DNA from: Facklamia hominis CCUG 36813
Lineage (GTDB): Bacteria > Bacillota > Bacilli > Lactobacillales > Aerococcaceae
Length of the DNA stretch: 64,000 nucleotides
NCBI RefSeq assembly: GCF_000301035.1
Contig: NZ_JH932292.1
Coordinates: 520,782 to 584,781, forward strand
Reading direction: 5' to 3'
Positions 29,001 through 38,162 of this stretch are shown here, piece by piece (the first letter of the stretch is position 1; every line of letters begins with the position of its first letter). Position numbers and translations under genes: made by a program. The notes beneath the pieces were generated by a model that was given only the letters and a program-made list of their open reading frames with translations, made no database searches and was not told the origin of the DNA.

Positions 29001-30695
29001 TTACATTCTTTCAGGCGCTTTAATATTTAAGAGTGATAAAGCATCTTTCAAGACAATGGTAACTGCCTTAACTAGTTGGATCCGAGTTTCCAATTGGTCA
29101 TTTTCTTCTAAGATTCTAACCTTAGCATAGTATTTGTTAGCTTGTTGCGCTAAAGTAATCGCGTACTTAGCGATGACAGATGGTTCATATTCAGTCGCTG
29201 CCTTGACAATCACTTCAGGATAATTTTGCAACAATTTGATAATTTCCCAAGAATTTTCATCATCTAAGTTGAAATCAACCGTGTCAGAAACTTCTTTACC
29301 ATATTTTGCGATCACTGTATTTAACCGTGCATAGGTATATTGAACATATGGTCCCGTTTCTCCCTCGAATTGAACGACTTCATCTAGGTTGAAATCAAAT
29401 GAATTCAGACGATCCGACTTCAAGTCGTGGAAGACAACTGCACCCACCCCAACTTGTTGGGCAACTTCTTGACGATTTTCTAGATTAGGATTTTTAGCCG
29501 CAATTTGTTCATCAGCGATTTCAATAGCTTCATGAAGCACTTTTTCCAATAAGACAATTTTCCCTTTCCGAGTGGATAATTTCTTACCATTTAAAGTAAT
29601 CAAACCAAAAGGAATATGGTGCATATCGTCAGACCAATCATTGCCCATTTCCTTCAGAACAGCCTTTAATTGTTTAAAGTGATCACTCTGTTCGCTTCCC
29701 ACAACATAAAGACTTTGAACGAAATCAAAGGTCCGTTTACGGTAATAAGCTGTCGCTAAATCCCGAGTTAAGTAAAGAGTCGCTCCGTCCGATTTTTTAA
29801 TTAAGGCAATTGGTAAATTGTATTTATCCAAGTTAACAACCGTCGCACCATTTTCAATATGAGAGATGCCTTTATCTGCTAGGATATCAATGACTTCTTG
29901 CATCTTATCATTATAGAAAGACTCTCCAGTGTAGTAATCAAAATGGATATCCAACAAGTCATAGACTTTCTTAAAGGTCTTTATTGATTCATCCTTGAAC
30001 CAATTCCATAAATCAAGATACTCTTGATTTCCTTCTTCTAATTCTTTAAAAACTTGCCGTGCTTGATCTTCAAGCTCTGGATTTTCTTCAGCTTTTTCAT
30101 GGAAATCAACGTATAACTTAACTAATTCATTCACTGGGTCGGCTTTAACAACTTCTTCATCTCCCCAGCCTTTATAAGCAACGATTAACTTACCAAATTG
30201 AGTTCCCCAGTCACCCAAGTGATTAATACGAATTGGATTATAATTAATTTTTGCAAGAATTTTTGCAATAGACTCGCCCAATACTGTAGAACGTAAGTGC
30301 CCCATCGACATTGGTTTAGCAATGTTCGGTGATGACATATCAATCGGAACATTACCCCCTTTACCGACATCCGTACAACCATAGTCAGACCCTTTGGTTA
30401 AGATTTCTCCAATCACCGAATTACCATGAGCGCCTTTTTCGATGAAGAAGTTGATATAGGCACCCACTACTTGTACCTTCTCAAAACCAGATGGATCTAG
30501 CTTAGCAGCTAATTCCTCAGCGATTGCATTGGGTGCTTTCCGAAAAATCTTGGCTAGGCTAAATACTGGGAAGGCATAATCACCCAATTCGCTATTGCTT
30601 GGTTTTTCAATCAAACGACTTAGTTGATCCTTATCTAAATGCTCCGACAACTCTTTATGCAATAAATCAACAATTTTCTCTTTTACTGACATCAT
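29001..30695 (-). CDS. argS: Arginyl-tRNA synthetase
   Basis: A 564-residue class I synthetase. The HIGH-type motif is SPNIAKPMSMGHLRST (about 125-140), the KMSK-like loop is KKLSTRKGK, and the C-terminal DALR anticodon-binding domain ends LLNIKAPERM. Two adjacent ATG codons (30695, 30692) both fit AAAGGAAG; the first is given. The gene has a T-box leader and a terminator, so charged tRNA-Arg level controls it. It adjoins peptidase and arginine deiminase genes that compete for arginine. Confidence 0.97.
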   Translation of the reverse strand: MMSVKEKIVDLLHKELSEHLDKDQLSRLIEKPSNSELGDYAFPVFSLAKIFRKAPNAIAEELAAKLDPSGFEKVQVVGAYINFFIEKGAHGNSVIGEILTKGSDYGCTDVGKGGNVPIDMSSPNIAKPMSMGHLRSTVLGESIAKILAKINYNPIRINHLGDWGTQFGKLIVAYKGWGDEEVVKADPVNELVKLYVDFHEKAEENPELEDQARQVFKELEEGNQEYLDLWNWFKDESIKTFKKVYDLLDIHFDYYTGESFYNDKMQEVIDILADKGISHIENGATVVNLDKYNLPIALIKKSDGATLYLTRDLATAYYRKRTFDFVQSLYVVGSEQSDHFKQLKAVLKEMGNDWSDDMHHIPFGLITLNGKKLSTRKGKIVLLEKVLHEAIEIADEQIAAKNPNLENRQEVAQQVGVGAVVFHDLKSDRLNSFDFNLDEVVQFEGETGPYVQYTYARLNTVIAKYGKEVSDTVDFNLDDENSWEIIKLLQNYPEVIVKAATEYEPSVIAKYAITLAQQANKYYAKVRILEENDQLETRIQLVKAVTIVLKDALSLLNIKAPERM

Positions 30696-30721
30696 TTTCT
30701 TCCTTTCTTATTTGGTCTCGT

Positions 30722-30966
30722 ATAAAAAAAGACCCCTGGGGAACCCCCCAGAGGCATATAAAATACACGGTACCACTCTGATTAGCCAGTCTAATAAACA
30801 GGCTATCTCTATGCTATAACGTCGCTAAACGTGATAGACTACTCATAATTTCATCTATCCTATCAGAAAGTGCGCTTCGGTGAAAATATCTTCATCGGCT
30901 CTCATCGTCCCGACTTGCTGTTGAATAAGGCTTCACTTACTCTCTTTCCCAATTTTATCTATGAAT
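30722..30966 (-). promoter_or_regulatory. T-box riboswitch for argS (Arg, specifier CGC)
   Basis: The leader contains the T-box core AGAGTGGTACCGTG (TGGTACC at 30769-30775) before a terminator stem CCTCTGGGG/CCCCAGGGG (30733-30754) with T7. Stem I has GAAAG near its 5' side and, on its 3' side, GAAGCGCACTTTC, where CGC is the likely Arg specifier. Uncharged tRNA-Arg would stabilise the antiterminator and allow argS expression. Confidence 0.9.
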
Positions 30967-30972
30967 GACTTC

Positions 30973-31000
30973 ATTATAATTGATTTTTTTAATAAATCAA
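30973..31000 (-). promoter_or_regulatory. argS promoter
   Basis: Minus-strand -35 TTGATT (30995-31000), 16-bp spacer, perfect -10 TATAAT (30973-30978). The AT-rich stretch 31001-31177 between it and the M42 peptidase gene holds only a weak hairpin near 31155 and no convincing gene. Confidence 0.75.
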
Positions 31001-31177
31001 CCCTATTTCCAAAAAAAGTCTCATAAAAATAAATGATTAAAGAATAAAAAAGCGATCATTATAAATTATACTAACCAATATCAAGAATTTTTATACTATT
31101 AGAAAAACTGATAAAAGATAAAATCGTCAAAGATTTGTTTTAATTTATGATTACTTCTCGTAGTAACTAATAATAGC

Positions 31178-32242
31178 TTATAAAGAATCATAGATTTCAG
31201 GAGTCATCTTAGCCAAAATTGCTAGCACTAATTCCTTAGCACTGATAAAGTCTTCATAAGCTACGAAACCATAATGAGTATGAGCATAACGAACTGGAAT
31301 CCCTACGACGATCGTTGGAATTCCTTGATTAGCCAGATGATAGACACTTCCGTTCGTGCCACCACCCTTACGAACAGACGTTTGAACTTTAATTCCCAAG
31401 TCTTTAGCTAAGTCTACCGCCCAATTCTGGAATCCAGGGTGCGTAATCATTGACACATCGAAATTACGTAGCATTGGCCCTTTGGTTAAAGCGGATTGGA
31501 TTTTGTAATCTGCTGTAAAGGTATCATCAGCCGGGCAACCTTCATAGACAATCGCTAAATCTGCCTGTAATTGGTTAATAGCTACTTTCGCGCCTCGAGT
31601 CCCTACTTCTTCCTGCGTTGTTAGGACGCCTTGTATCTGAACTTGACTCTCATCGACTTGATCTTGAAAATCTTTCATGGTCTCTAACAAACAGGCACAA
31701 CCAATACGACAATCAAAGGCCTTCCCCAATAGCACAGACCCATCCTGTAATTCTTCAAAGGAAACATCTGGCACAACCGGATCTCCTATCTGAATTCCCA
31801 ATGCAACGGTCGCATCGTAAGAAGAAGTTCCCACATCAATGACCAATTTATCCATCTCCAAAGGAGCCTTTCTCTCGGCATCCGTCATAAAGTGAGGAGG
31901 CGTACTCGCAGTAATCCCTTTAATTTTTTGACCGGAACGTGTTCTGATGATCACCGTATGAGCCGGAACATTGCTTGTCACCCATCCTCCAACTGGTAAA
32001 AAGTCCAACATACCGTTCGGACGGATAGCTTGAACAATAAAGCCTACTTCATCTTGGTGAGCATCTAATAAAACTCTGACTTTTTGATCGTTAGTGGCCT
32101 GATTTTTGTAATTAATAAATAGGTTTCCCATTTTATCATGTCGGGTAGTTGCGAAGTCTGCTACATAATTTTCTGCAACTTGACGAACTTCTTCTTCAAA
32201 ACCAGAAACACCAAAAGCATTCGATAAATCTTTAATAATCAT
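31178..32242 (-). CDS. M42 family metallo-aminopeptidase (PepA/FrvX type)
   Basis: A 354-residue cytoplasmic aminopeptidase. Metal and catalytic motifs: LLDAHQDEVGF (His and Asp), AFDCRIGC (bridging Asp), TTQEEVGTRG (Glu pair), VYEGCPADD and VRYAHTHYGF (last His). The family includes glutamyl aminopeptidase and tetrahedral TET peptidases that finish peptide degradation. It has its own promoter TTGACA-N16-TATGAT (32268-32295). Nearby OppA and dipeptidase suggest a joint role in peptide use. Exact specificity is unknown. Confidence 0.9.
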   Translation of the reverse strand: MIIKDLSNAFGVSGFEEEVRQVAENYVADFATTRHDKMGNLFINYKNQATNDQKVRVLLDAHQDEVGFIVQAIRPNGMLDFLPVGGWVTSNVPAHTVIIRTRSGQKIKGITASTPPHFMTDAERKAPLEMDKLVIDVGTSSYDATVALGIQIGDPVVPDVSFEELQDGSVLLGKAFDCRIGCACLLETMKDFQDQVDESQVQIQGVLTTQEEVGTRGAKVAINQLQADLAIVYEGCPADDTFTADYKIQSALTKGPMLRNFDVSMITHPGFQNWAVDLAKDLGIKVQTSVRKGGGTNGSVYHLANQGIPTIVVGIPVRYAHTHYGFVAYEDFISAKELVLAILAKMTPEIYDSL

Positions 32243-32267
32243 ATTTTAACCTTCTTTCATAATCTAA

Positions 32268-32295
32268 ATCATAACATCCTAGACCTCAATGTCAA
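32268..32295 (-). promoter_or_regulatory. M42 peptidase promoter
   Basis: Consensus -35 TTGACA (32290-32295), 16-bp spacer, -10 TATGAT (32268-32273) on the minus strand. Confidence 0.75.
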
Positions 32296-32354
32296 TGTTG
32301 CCAATATTCATTAACAAGCTCAAACTCGGTCATCAACGTCATCACATTCAATAT

Positions 32355-32398
32355 AAAAGACCTCCAAATGTTAGATTTTGGCCTAACTGACGGAGGTC
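32355..32398 (-). terminator. oppA terminator
   Basis: GACCTCC/GGAGGTC (32392-32398 with 32359-32365) encloses a second stem GTTAG/CTAAC and is followed by TTTTAT on the minus strand. Confidence 0.8.
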
Positions 32399-32423
32399 AA
32401 TCCCATGACTAGTACTCTTCTAA

Positions 32424-34022
32424 TTATTCGATGCTAACATATTTTAAATGGATCCGACCGATTGGATCAGGACGCATTCCTTTAACGGTATCTTTTAACA
32501 CATAATTATTCTCATTATAGTAAATTGGAATAACTGGCATTTCTTCCATTATGATTGCTTCCGCTTCATGGAGCAATTGATTCCGTTTATCCCCGTCAGC
32601 TTCGCTATTAGCTTCATCTAATTTTGCTTTAAAGTCGGGATTTTCCCAACCCGTATCATTATTTCCTGTTTGACTCGTACGATACATACCTAAGAAAGAG
32701 CTAGCATCATTATAATCTGCTGCCCATCCCATCCGTGCCACTTGATAATCTAAAGATTGTACCTTATCAAGATAAACTTGCCACTCTGAGTTATCAATCT
32801 GAGTATTAATTCCAAGATTACGAGCCCAATTTTCTTGGACATATTGAGCAATCGTCGCATGGGCTTCACTGGTATTGATGGATAGATTAATTGTTAATTC
32901 AGCTGGATCCTTCATTCCCAATTCTTCTAAGCCTTTAGCAAGATAAGCTTTAGCCTGTTCTAGATCACCATCCTTGAAGTAATCTCTTTCCGATTCAAAA
33001 CTTGGAATTGTTGGTGGGACTAAACCTGTCGCTGGAATATGCGCACCATGCATCACATTTTCAATTAATCCTTGACGATCAATAGCTAATGCAAGTGCCT
33101 TACGTATATTTACATTGCTCATGACAGGGTCTGAGATATTACACTTATACCAATAAATCGCAGAGTAAGGAATTTTTTGCAATTCACCTGATTCTTGGAA
33201 TACTGGTAGATTCTCTAAAGAAATAGTTCCAAAAGGTGATCCTAAATAATCAAGATCTCCACTCTGATACATGGTACTAGCAGTTGACTCCGATTCAACA
33301 ATTTGAACATTCACTTGATCCAATTTAACTTGATCTTTATCCCAATATTGGTCATTCTTGCTCAAGGTATAATCACTATTATGATTCCAACTTGATAAAA
33401 CAAAAGGACCGTTAGTCACATAGTCTTCTCCAGCCTCCATTGCCCAATCTGGGTTACCTTCAACCACCTTCTGGTTGACTGGAGCAAATACATAGTGATT
33501 AATTAATTCAGGAAAATAAGCCACCGGATGGGCTAAAGTTACCTCAAAGGTTAAATCATCGACTGCTTTAATTCCCACATCCTCTAATGAACCTTCACCT
33601 AAACTATAGGCCTCAGCTCCTTTGATATCAAAAAACAAATTAGCTCGTTGAGCCACTTTTTCAGGATCTAACATTCGTTCCCAGGCATACTCAAAGTCTG
33701 CCGCTGTCACAGGATCCCCGTTAGACCATTTAGCTTCTGCCCTCAACTTAAAGGTATAAACCAACCCATCTTCACTGACTTCCCACGATTCCGCTGCCCC
33801 CGGGACTACTTCCCCTTCATTATTCATCTCTGTTAGATTTTCAAAGACATTATCAATAATAACTCCTGAGGTCGTATCCGATGAAAGACCGGGATCAATT
33901 GTTGGCGGTTCAGCACCTGTTGATAAATTAAGAACCTTATCTTGAGCCAAAGCTGTTGAAGGTGCCAATAATTGACTTAAAGTCAATAAAGTAAGACCCA
34001 TTGTTTTTAAGAACTTCTTCAT
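32424..34022 (-). CDS. Oligopeptide ABC transporter substrate-binding protein (OppA-like), no lipobox
   Basis: A 532-residue SBP family 5 protein. Typical segments: LNLSTGAEPPTIDPGLSSDT, NGDPVTAADFEYAWERMLDP, VTNGPFVLSSWNH and INNDQYWD-like repeats of the fold. It would deliver oligopeptides to an Opp permease that is not encoded here. The signal peptide ends STALA/QDK, a signal-peptidase I site with no lipobox Cys, unusual for a Gram-positive OppA. Promoter TAGACA-N18-TATAAT (34062-34091) and its own terminator make it monocistronic. ATG follows AGGAGGGTATATT. Confidence 0.92.
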   Translation of the reverse strand: MKKFLKTMGLTLLTLSQLLAPSTALAQDKVLNLSTGAEPPTIDPGLSSDTTSGVIIDNVFENLTEMNNEGEVVPGAAESWEVSEDGLVYTFKLRAEAKWSNGDPVTAADFEYAWERMLDPEKVAQRANLFFDIKGAEAYSLGEGSLEDVGIKAVDDLTFEVTLAHPVAYFPELINHYVFAPVNQKVVEGNPDWAMEAGEDYVTNGPFVLSSWNHNSDYTLSKNDQYWDKDQVKLDQVNVQIVESESTASTMYQSGDLDYLGSPFGTISLENLPVFQESGELQKIPYSAIYWYKCNISDPVMSNVNIRKALALAIDRQGLIENVMHGAHIPATGLVPPTIPSFESERDYFKDGDLEQAKAYLAKGLEELGMKDPAELTINLSINTSEAHATIAQYVQENWARNLGINTQIDNSEWQVYLDKVQSLDYQVARMGWAADYNDASSFLGMYRTSQTGNNDTGWENPDFKAKLDEANSEADGDKRNQLLHEAEAIIMEEMPVIPIYYNENNYVLKDTVKGMRPDPIGRIHLKYVSIE

Positions 34023-34061
34023 AATATACCCTCCTACTAATACTTCGTTAATTATTAAAGG

Positions 34062-34091
34062 ATTATATCACAGCTAAAGTTCATTTGTCTA
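34062..34091 (-). promoter_or_regulatory. oppA promoter
   Basis: Minus-strand -35 TAGACA (34086-34091), 18-bp spacer, perfect -10 TATAAT (34062-34067). Confidence 0.65.
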
Positions 34092-34138
34092 GTTATAATT
34101 TAATCTTATTTTAATAAAAATTATAAAATTTCACTGTT

Positions 34139-34175
34139 TAAAAATAGAGGCCATAACGGTTAAGTTATAGCCTCT
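34139..34175 (-). terminator. Terminator after C69 dipeptidase gene
   Basis: A 12-bp stem with one mismatch (AGAGGCTATAAC/GTTATGGCCTCT, 34146-34175) followed by ATTTTTAAA on the minus strand. Confidence 0.8.
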
Positions 34176-34239
34176 AACATTTATTAAACTCTAAATTGTT
34201 TATGGTTCCTAGAAGCAAACCAAGCACAAACCTAAAATT

Positions 34240-35709
34240 TTACAGATCTGGATTATGATAAACTGGCGTATTCTTTAACAATTCAACCATCATTTGATCG
34301 GTTAATTCCTTCCATTTATCTATCATCTTTTGAGCACGTTCAGCTGAACTTTCAGTAAGATACTTAGATCGCTCTTCAGGATCTTCAATCGATGAGGCTT
34401 TTTCATCACTAGCCTTTAAGTCTTCAGCCATCATCTTTCTTGCTTCATCTTTTGCAGGTACGATAAAATCTTCTTTTAAGAGGTCATAGTTTTGATCCAT
34501 TAATGCACCAGCGAGACGGAAAGTCCAATAAGCACCACCTGATGAGAAATTCGTGTCTCCCATACGGTAAGCTTCTGGCGTTTCAGTGATACCTGAGTAG
34601 AAAGGCACATAAACACTTGATTCAGGTTGCCCCATATTGAGCCAGTGAACCCCTGCAATATCATTTGGTAGATCTTGACGAATTTGAAGGATATGTGATT
34701 CCATTGTTTGAGGAACACTTGCTGGTCTTAGAGTACTTTCTTGGTTAGTACGATAATCATAGTCTGTACCTTCAAAATGAGAGGAGAGTACTTTTTCAAT
34801 ATCTTCAATGTCCATTTTTTCATCTGCTTTCATCACGAATGGGAAATCATAAGATTCTAGATCTTGTTCAACGCTTGGTGTGAGTAGTTTTTGACCATAC
34901 CAAACACGAGGATAATTATAGACTTGATCCTCTTCAGTATCCGTACCATAGGCTTTTTCAAAGCTAAAAGTGTCTCCTTCTTTATAACGATTAGCTTCTT
35001 GAGCAACCTTTAAAACATCCTTCGAAGCCATAAAGTTTTCTTTATCTTCAAGATTCACTTCTTCAATTACAATTTGATTAGCAATCACGGCATATGAGTC
35101 ATCTGGAATTCGTTGAGCTACCCATTGGTGACCAGTCGCGATTTCCATATACCAGACTTCATCTTTATCTGAGAAGATAACACCATTACCCTCAGCAGCA
35201 CCTTTTTCTTCAACAATCTTTCCTAATCGTTCAACCCCTTCACGGGCAGATTTAATATAAGGTAATACTACAGCATTCAAGCTATCCTCTGCAATACCAT
35301 CTTCGACCAAAGGATCAATGTTTAATACATCATCATTGGCTGATAGGGATTCTGTTCCGGACATAGCCACGCCTTCAGAGTTTATCCCTGCTTCGTCAAA
35401 ACTTCCTTCTGACTCATCACCTTCCGGAGTAGCAGTTGTCTTAAAACGTTCTTGTGGTAACTCCACTGTAAAACCATTACCCTTTGACACATACTGAGTT
35501 TCTTCGTTTTGTCCCCCCGGACGAACCACAAAATATTTTGGCCATGCCGCCGACATATCTTCATTTCGAGCAATCATTGTTGAACCATCCACGGTAGCAT
35601 TTTTACCAACAATAACACTCGTACAAGCCTCAGCAAAAGGAACCGGAAGCACTGTCATCACTAATAAGCTACTAACCAATGATTTTCGATATCTCTTAAA
35701 CTGTTTCAT
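34240..35709 (-). CDS. Secreted C69 family dipeptidase (PepD-like)
   Basis: A 489-residue Ntn-hydrolase dipeptidase. The N-terminal nucleophile motif ACTSVIVGKNATVDGSTMI is clear. Cytoplasmic PepD exposes this Cys by trimming a short propeptide. Here a full signal peptide (basic MKQFKRYRK, hydrophobic core, then FAEA) precedes the Cys, so signal-peptide cleavage at AEA/C would create the active enzyme outside the cell. A lipoprotein is less likely because the -3 position is Ala. It lies just after the arc operon and before oppA. No promoter is evident in the 27-nt gap, so readthrough from arcC is possible. Confidence 0.88.
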   Translation of the reverse strand: MKQFKRYRKSLVSSLLVMTVLPVPFAEACTSVIVGKNATVDGSTMIARNEDMSAAWPKYFVVRPGGQNEETQYVSKGNGFTVELPQERFKTTATPEGDESEGSFDEAGINSEGVAMSGTESLSANDDVLNIDPLVEDGIAEDSLNAVVLPYIKSAREGVERLGKIVEEKGAAEGNGVIFSDKDEVWYMEIATGHQWVAQRIPDDSYAVIANQIVIEEVNLEDKENFMASKDVLKVAQEANRYKEGDTFSFEKAYGTDTEEDQVYNYPRVWYGQKLLTPSVEQDLESYDFPFVMKADEKMDIEDIEKVLSSHFEGTDYDYRTNQESTLRPASVPQTMESHILQIRQDLPNDIAGVHWLNMGQPESSVYVPFYSGITETPEAYRMGDTNFSSGGAYWTFRLAGALMDQNYDLLKEDFIVPAKDEARKMMAEDLKASDEKASSIEDPEERSKYLTESSAERAQKMIDKWKELTDQMMVELLKNTPVYHNPDL

Positions 35710-35729
35710 TTTGAATCCTCCTATTATTT

Positions 35730-35772
35730 AAAAAAAGCCAATTAACATCGCTCTACGCTGGTGTTAATTGGC
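35730..35772 (-). terminator. Hairpin between arcC and the dipeptidase gene
   Basis: GCCAATTAACA (35762-35772, minus strand sense) pairs with TGTTAATTGGC over 11 bp, then TTTTTTT. It ends the arc transcript at least partly. The next gene starts only about 27 nt downstream, so partial readthrough may express it. Confidence 0.8.
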
Positions 35773-35820
35773 CTTTTATATCGAACAAACAATCTTATTT
35801 ATCCTATGGGTCTAAAAATA

Positions 35821-36759
35821 TTATTGAATAATCGTTGCTGCCCCATCTTCGATGAAGGCTTTCAAGTTTTCAAGCGAGGTGATGACTGCTTGACCTCCTT
35901 GAGTATTTTCCACAAATTGAATAGCAGCTTCAACCTTCGGTAACATCGAACCAGGTGCGAATTGATTTTCTTTAATATATTCCTTCATCTCGTCGACCGA
36001 TACGGTTTCCAATTTCTTTTGATCCGGTTTGTTATAGTTCACATAGGCATAATCAACACCGGTTAAGACGATGAATAAGTCCGCACCAAGATCGTTGGCT
36101 AATTTTTGGGAAGCGAAGTCTTTATCGATAACGGCTTCAACACCCTTTAATTGCCCATCTTCTTCAATAACGGGCACACCGCCACCACCAGTTGCAACTA
36201 CCACATGGCCTGCATTCACTAGGCTTGAGATGGCATCTAATTCTTTGATAGCCACTGGTTTTGGTGAAGCGACAACTTTACGCCAACCCCGACCCGCATC
36301 TTCTTTAAAAGTAGCATCGGTCTTAGCCATTTGTTCCTTGGCTTCTTCTTCGGTGTAGAAAGGACCAATTGGTTTCGATAAGTTACTAAAAGCAGGATCT
36401 TCTTTATCGACAATTACTTGCGTTACAACAGAAGCCACTGTCTTATCGATGCCTTCTTTGGCCAATTCATTTTGCATGGCATTTTGTAACCAATAGCCAA
36501 TTGAACCTTCAGTCATGGCAACCAAGCTGTCCAATGGGAAAGCTGGGTTCTTTTCAGAATCTGCTGCAATATTTTGTAAGAGCAGGTTCCCTACTTGAGG
36601 ACCATTTCCGTGTGTAATAATGAGTTCGTGCCCACTCTTAATCAAGTGAACTAAGTAGCTTGCCGTATCTTCTAAGGCTTTCTTTTGTGCTTGGGCAGAT
36701 GGATCCGAAGATAGGATCGCATTACCCCCTAAGGCTACAACAATTTTTTTCTTTGACAT
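35821..36759 (-). CDS. arcC: Carbamate kinase
   Basis: A 312-residue amino-acid-kinase-fold enzyme that transfers phosphate from carbamoyl phosphate to ADP, the ATP-yielding step of the arginine deiminase pathway. Motifs: [30 protein letters not shown] and [10 protein letters not shown]. Length is typical. It starts 16 nt after arcT and is the last pathway gene before a terminator. Confidence 0.97.
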   Translation of the reverse strand: MSKKKIVVALGGNAILSSDPSAQAQKKALEDTASYLVHLIKSGHELIITHGNGPQVGNLLLQNIAADSEKNPAFPLDSLVAMTEGSIGYWLQNAMQNELAKEGIDKTVASVVTQVIVDKEDPAFSNLSKPIGPFYTEEEAKEQMAKTDATFKEDAGRGWRKVVASPKPVAIKELDAISSLVNAGHVVVATGGGGVPVIEEDGQLKGVEAVIDKDFASQKLANDLGADLFIVLTGVDYAYVNYNKPDQKKLETVSVDEMKEYIKENQFAPGSMLPKVEAAIQFVENTQGGQAVITSLENLKAFIEDGAATIIQ

Positions 36760-36775
36760 AAAACTCCCCCTTAAA

Positions 36776-38110
36776 TTATTTAGTGATCAATGCCTTTAGA
36801 GCATTCGCATAGATTTCCATGGTTTCATAGAAATTCTTTAAAGGCATATGTTCATCAACCTGGTGCATGGTATCTTCTACACCTTCTTGAAGCGCTCCAA
36901 AAGCAACACAATTCTTCATTGTACGAGCAAAAGTAGCACCACCCGATGAAATCGGTTCAGTCATGTCTCCCGTAAGCTCACGGTAAACAGCTAATAATTT
37001 AGTCACCAATTCAGAATCAACAGGAACATAAAGAGAAGCTAAATAGTCAAATTCTTGATAGCTTAACTCATAATCCTTAGCGAAATCCGATAATGTTTTA
37101 ACTAACTGATCTTTATCGGTCTTAACCGGAATTCTTAAATCCAGTCCTAGCTTAGATTCATGATCATTAATTTCAAGATTAGCCACATTACATGTTAATT
37201 TACCAGAATCTTCATCTTCCACTTTTCCAAAGATTTTTTCTCCCGTCACATCTTGTGCCAAAGTATCAGCAACAAACTTAAGAATTGGATGATCTACTTT
37301 TGTAGATAGAGCTTCAATCAAGTGACTTAAGGCATTATCCCCATCTAATGAATCTTTTGAGTGAACAGATACGCCTTTTACGGTTAGGTGATCCCCATCT
37401 AATTCATATTTATAAGCTTTTTTATCAAGTTCTTTCGCTAAATCTTCAGCGAATTCTCCTTGATAAGCAGCCTTATCTGGAACGACATTAAAGGCACCTG
37501 GATTTGAAATATGAAAATCTTTACTACCAGGACCTACAAGGTGCAATTGAAGCAGACCTTTTTCTGCATAAGTTAATGGAAAAGCAGAGTCTGGAACAAT
37601 ACCCATGGTAACTGCCTCTTCTTTTTCATTATAGCGGTTTAAACAGCGCCATAAGGTCTCTTCATCTGTCCCAAAAATAAATCGTACACGTTGGTTTAAT
37701 TCATACCCTTGATCAAGCAATGCTTTAAAAGCGTACAAAGCAGCAATAGATGGCCCTTTATCATCTTGTGTTCCACGACCATATAATGCATCACTAGTCC
37801 GGATCATTTTAAATGGATCATTGGTCCAATCAGAGGGGTTGCCTACAGGAACTACATCTAGATGGCATAAGACACCAAATAGTTCCTCACCTTGACCCAT
37901 TTCAGCGTAGCCATAGTATCCTTCAGGATCAATGTAAGTCTTCATTCCTAAGGATTCACACGTAGCCAATGCTCTTTCAAGCATACGCTGTATATCTTCG
38001 CCAAAAGGTGTTTCACTAGCACTTTCATCTAAGACAGAGGGAATAGCTATCCATTCTTCTAAGGTTTTTAAGGCTTCTTCTTGAACGGACTGAGTTAATT
38101 TATATTCCAT
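36776..38110 (-). CDS. arcT: M20 family dipeptidase of the arc operon (ArcT-like, PepV/Sapep type)
   Basis: A 444-residue zinc-dependent peptidase. Metal ligands lie in [21 protein letters not shown] and FGTDEET; a lid domain spans roughly 180-310. Streptococcal arc operons carry a similar peptidase, called arcT, that probably releases arginine from peptides; that role is inferred from context. It lies between arcD and arcC. Upstream, a run of TATAG repeats fills part of the gap to arcD. Confidence 0.85.
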   Translation of the reverse strand: MEYKLTQSVQEEALKTLEEWIAIPSVLDESASETPFGEDIQRMLERALATCESLGMKTYIDPEGYYGYAEMGQGEELFGVLCHLDVVPVGNPSDWTNDPFKMIRTSDALYGRGTQDDKGPSIAALYAFKALLDQGYELNQRVRFIFGTDEETLWRCLNRYNEKEEAVTMGIVPDSAFPLTYAEKGLLQLHLVGPGSKDFHISNPGAFNVVPDKAAYQGEFAEDLAKELDKKAYKYELDGDHLTVKGVSVHSKDSLDGDNALSHLIEALSTKVDHPILKFVADTLAQDVTGEKIFGKVEDEDSGKLTCNVANLEINDHESKLGLDLRIPVKTDKDQLVKTLSDFAKDYELSYQEFDYLASLYVPVDSELVTKLLAVYRELTGDMTEPISSGGATFARTMKNCVAFGALQEGVEDTMHQVDEHMPLKNFYETMEIYANALKALITK

Positions 38111-38138
38111 AATACTCCCCTTTCAATTGATTAAAACT

Positions 38139-38162
38139 AAACTATACTATACTATACTATAT
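38139..38162. repeat. Pentanucleotide microsatellite (TATAG)n
   Basis: About four tandem TATAG units on the minus strand, starting at the arcD stop codon (TAG at 38157-38159) and running into the gap before the arcT ribosome site. Unit-number change would alter arcD-arcT spacing without changing either protein, except possibly the last arcD codon. Confidence 0.8.
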
